Shown here: in pieces, positions 13,272 to 14,777 of the stretch
Position numbering within the stretch: the stretch's first letter is position 1
Layout of the letters: each line of letters starts with the position of its first letter
Assembly: GCA_009704705.1 (NCBI GenBank)
Contig: WLDR01000024.1
Span: 1-14,777 of the forward strand
DNA: 14,777 bases
Source: Actinomycetota bacterium
GTDB taxonomy: Bacteria > Actinomycetota > Actinomycetes > Actinomycetales > Microbacteriaceae
Reading direction: 5' to 3'
The notes under the pieces: model-generated
Told to the model about the DNA's origin: nothing
The model's input: only the letters and a program-made list of their open reading frames with translations
Databases searched by the model: none
Made by a program: the position numbers and the translations under genes

Positions 13272-13304
13272 TTGACACAGTCTCAGAATCGAATATATAT
13301 TCGA
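13272..13304 (+). promoter_or_regulatory. LysM-gene promoter with overlapping SOS box
   Basis: A perfect TTGACA -35 (13272-13277) is followed after 18 bp by TATATT (13296-13301) as the -10. The SOS box TCGAATATATATTCGA (13289-13304) is a perfect 16-bp palindrome that completely covers the -10. Bound LexA would exclude RNA polymerase. The expected transcript begins near 13308, leaving a leader of about 146 nt. Confidence 0.82.
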
Positions 13305-13314
13305 AACAAGTCTT

Positions 13315-13348
13315 CGTGTCGGGTACTCCCGGCCGAGTGCCCGACACG
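13315..13348 (+). other. Stable leader hairpin of the SOS-controlled LysM transcript
   Basis: Arms CGTGTCGGGTACTC (13315-13328) and GAGTGCCCGACACG (13335-13348) pair over all 14 positions as RNA, with one U-G wobble, around a CCGGCC loop. It would begin about 7 nt after the predicted transcription start and about 105 nt before the start codon. There is no U tract after it, so a 5'-end stabiliser or regulatory structure is more likely than a terminator. Confidence 0.6.
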
Positions 13349-13453
13349 AGATTTAGCTCCACCGAGAACCCACGCACCACATCAGACCACGACCCGACAG
13401 CAATGTCGGAGGGTCACACAAAAGTTAGTCGCAACGAAGAGGAGTTCACGATC

Positions 13454-13819
13454 ATGAGCACAGTTGCCTACCCCACCTACCGCCCGCAGGTTCTGCGCAG
13501 CCAGGCTGCCCGCACGCGCCTCGTGCTCACCCCTCGCGGTCGTCGCGTCATCACATTCCTCATCGCCGTGCCTCTCGCGCTCGCCGCGTTCTTCGCCATC
13601 GTGAGTGCGGGTCAGGCCGCTGCAACGAACAGCGCCGTTGTGACCGACACCTCGCACACTTGGATCACGGTCGAGTCCGGCGAAACGCTGTGGAGCCTCG
13701 CCTACGAGATTGCTCCCACCAAAGACCCCCGCGATGTGATTGCAGAGATTGTTTCGCTCAACCAGTTGAACAGCGACCTGCAGCCCGGTCAGCGCATCGC
13801 GCTTCCTACCGGTTACTAG
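13454..13819 (+). CDS. LysM-domain membrane protein, probable SOS cell-division suppressor
   Basis: The start at ATG 13454 gives 121 aa, with AGGAG (13440-13444) nine bases upstream. Residues 1-30 are cytoplasmic and basic, 31-51 form one transmembrane helix (VITFLIAVPLALAAFFAIVSA), and 69-117 are a LysM domain (TWITVESGETLWSLAYEIAP to LQPGQRIALPTGY), which binds peptidoglycan outside the membrane. A short membrane-plus-wall-binding protein divergent from lexA is the arrangement of YneA in Bacillus, DivS in Corynebacterium and Rv2719c in Mycobacterium, which delay division during DNA damage. The perfect SOS box on its promoter supports the same role here. Orthology to any one of those is inferred from layout and position rather than close sequence identity. 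Confidence 0.88.
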   Translation: MSTVAYPTYRPQVLRSQAARTRLVLTPRGRRVITFLIAVPLALAAFFAIVSAGQAAATNSAVVTDTSHTWITVESGETLWSLAYEIAPTKDPRDVIAEIVSLNQLNSDLQPGQRIALPTGY

Positions 13820-13907
13820 TTCGCCCCCTAATGGACCACTGGTTTTTGTCCGACCCGACCCTCCGCCACTTGCTTGGCGACCGGATTTAGGGCTACCGCT
13901 CCGCTTT

Positions 13908-13919
13908 TAGACTGGCTAG
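13908..13919 (+). promoter_or_regulatory. Likely leaderless -10 element of hisC
   Basis: TAGACT (13908-13913) is a TANNNT -10 box followed by six bases and the GTG start. No Shine-Dalgarno is present, and the codon just before the GTG is an in-frame TAG. No convincing -35 is seen. The rest of 13820-13907 holds only a weak 5-bp hairpin (CGCCA 13864-13868 with TGGCG 13875-13879). Confidence 0.45.
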
Positions 13920-14777
13920 GTGACCAGCCTTGACGATCTGCCGATTCGCGACGACTTGCGCGGCCGAAAGCCGTACGGTGCACCGCAGGCGCACGTGCGA
14001 GTTGAGCTCAACGTCAACGAGAACACGCACCCGGTTCCCGGCGATGTCGTTGCCGACATTCTGAGCCGCGTCGAAAGCGCACTCGGCACAATCAACCGCT
14101 ACCCCGACCGCGAATTCACCGCGCTGCGTCAGGCCCTGGCCGAATACCTCGGGCACGGGCTGAGCGCCGACAACATCTGGGCGGCGAACGGCTCGAACGA
14201 GGTCATCCAGCACGTGCTTCAAGCCTTTGGCGGACCCGGGCGTTCCGTGCTCGGATTTCCCCCCACGTATTCGATGTACCCACTGCTCGCATCCGGAACC
14301 GGAACACAGTGGGTCACGGCCGATCGCGACGCTGACTTTGAAATTTTGCCCGTGACGGCTGCCACGGCAGTGGCATCGCGCAAACCAGGCCTCACCTTCT
14401 TCTGCTCGCCGAACAACCCGACCGGCACGCCCGTCTCGCTCGACGCCATCGCTGCCGCCTACGACGAAACCGACGGAATTGTTTTCGTCGACGAGGCGTA
14501 CGCCGAGTTTGCCCCCGACGGCACTCCATCTGCGCTCACCCTGTTGCCGGGCCGACCGCGCTTGATTGTGTCTCGCACCATGAGTAAGGCCTTCGCCTTT
14601 GCGGGTGCCCGCGTGGGCTATCTCGCCGCTGACCCGGCCGTGGTGGATGCCCTGCGACTCGTTCGCCTGCCGTACCACCTCTCCGCTCTCACGCAGGCGG
14701 CGGCCGAGGGTGCACTCGTACACATGTCGACCATGCTCGCGATGGTGGACGACATTCGCACCCAGCGCGATCGCCTC
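13920..14777 (+). CDS. hisC: Histidinol-phosphate aminotransferase (3' end beyond window)
   Basis: The first 286 codons are present and the gene runs off the window. HisC is a PLP-dependent fold-type I aminotransferase that converts imidazole-acetol phosphate and glutamate to histidinol phosphate in histidine synthesis. The N-terminus TSLDDLPIRDDLRGRKPYGAPQ and the following LNVNENTHP are characteristic of actinobacterial HisC. Further markers are RYPDREFTALRQALAEYL, NGSNEVIQ, PNNPTGTP, DEAYAEF, and the PLP lysine K223 in TMSKAFAFAGARVGYL. The GTG at 13920 is the only reasonable start, since an in-frame TAG immediately precedes it. hisC is often followed by hisB in this group, but this cannot be checked here. 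Confidence 0.95.
   Translation, partial: MTSLDDLPIRDDLRGRKPYGAPQAHVRVELNVNENTHPVPGDVVADILSRVESALGTINRYPDREFTALRQALAEYLGHGLSADNIWAANGSNEVIQHVLQAFGGPGRSVLGFPPTYSMYPLLASGTGTQWVTADRDADFEILPVTAATAVASRKPGLTFFCSPNNPTGTPVSLDAIAAAYDETDGIVFVDEAYAEFAPDGTPSALTLLPGRPRLIVSRTMSKAFAFAGARVGYLAADPAVVDALRLVRLPYHLSALTQAAAEGALVHMSTMLAMVDDIRTQRDRL

Noticed and set aside
1..14777. Search for tRNA or rRNA genes, CRISPR arrays, insertion sequences and prophage genes
   Set aside because: None seen. The repeats found are short inverted repeats or coding tandem repeats, and there are no transposase, integrase or phage structural proteins.

Overview
The window looks like a chromosomal segment of an actinobacterium with moderate-to-high GC, most likely Microbacteriaceae-like. 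The basis is the lexA / LysM cell-division gene / hisC order, an HflX with an actinobacterial-type N-terminal extension, a NrtR-type regulator, an ARG-phosphatase fusion, and several genes that look leaderless (TANNNT box 6-7 nt before the start codon). The lineage is inferred from gene content and protein character, not from a database match. No tRNA, rRNA, insertion sequence, prophage or CRISPR array was seen.

Region 1 (1-6947) is an accessory cluster that appears devoted to ADP-ribose or NAD-derived metabolites. A cytoplasmic VWA protein (75-794) converges on a NrtR-like regulator (798-1775, minus). The regulator has a degenerate Nudix box and an extra C-terminal domain. It is divergent from a tight five-gene operon (2023-6947): an ARPP-1-type protein, an ADP-ribosylglycohydrolase fused to a CX5R phosphatase, an HDAC-fold deacetylase-like hydrolase, an unrecognised helical protein, and a stand-alone CX5R phosphatase. 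The divergent region carries two 20-bp inverted repeats with 7-6-7 spacing. One fills the -35/-10 spacer of the operon promoter and the other sits at its expected transcription start. A third, perfect, 7-6-7 palindrome lies in front of the regulator. This is a plausible ligand-responsive switch controlling an ADP-ribose-derivative processing pathway, and it is the best candidate here for a poorly described system.

Region 2 (6944-9352) is all on the minus strand: a RsmC-like methyltransferase, an unrecognised 111-aa protein, a small XRE regulator, and a membrane-anchored surface protein with a Pro/Ser/Thr stalk and a duplicated extracellular beta domain.

Region 3 (9437-14777) is core-like: hflX; a peculiar 88-aa membrane protein that starts with an LPXTG sorting signal and ends in a Lys/Ala/Pro tail; metF; a terminator pair; then lexA (minus) divergent from a LysM cell-division-suppressor-like gene; then hisC, cut by the window end. 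The lexA/LysM intergenic region has two 16-bp SOS boxes, each lying on a promoter -10 element. It also has a 14-bp-stem hairpin just inside the LysM transcript.
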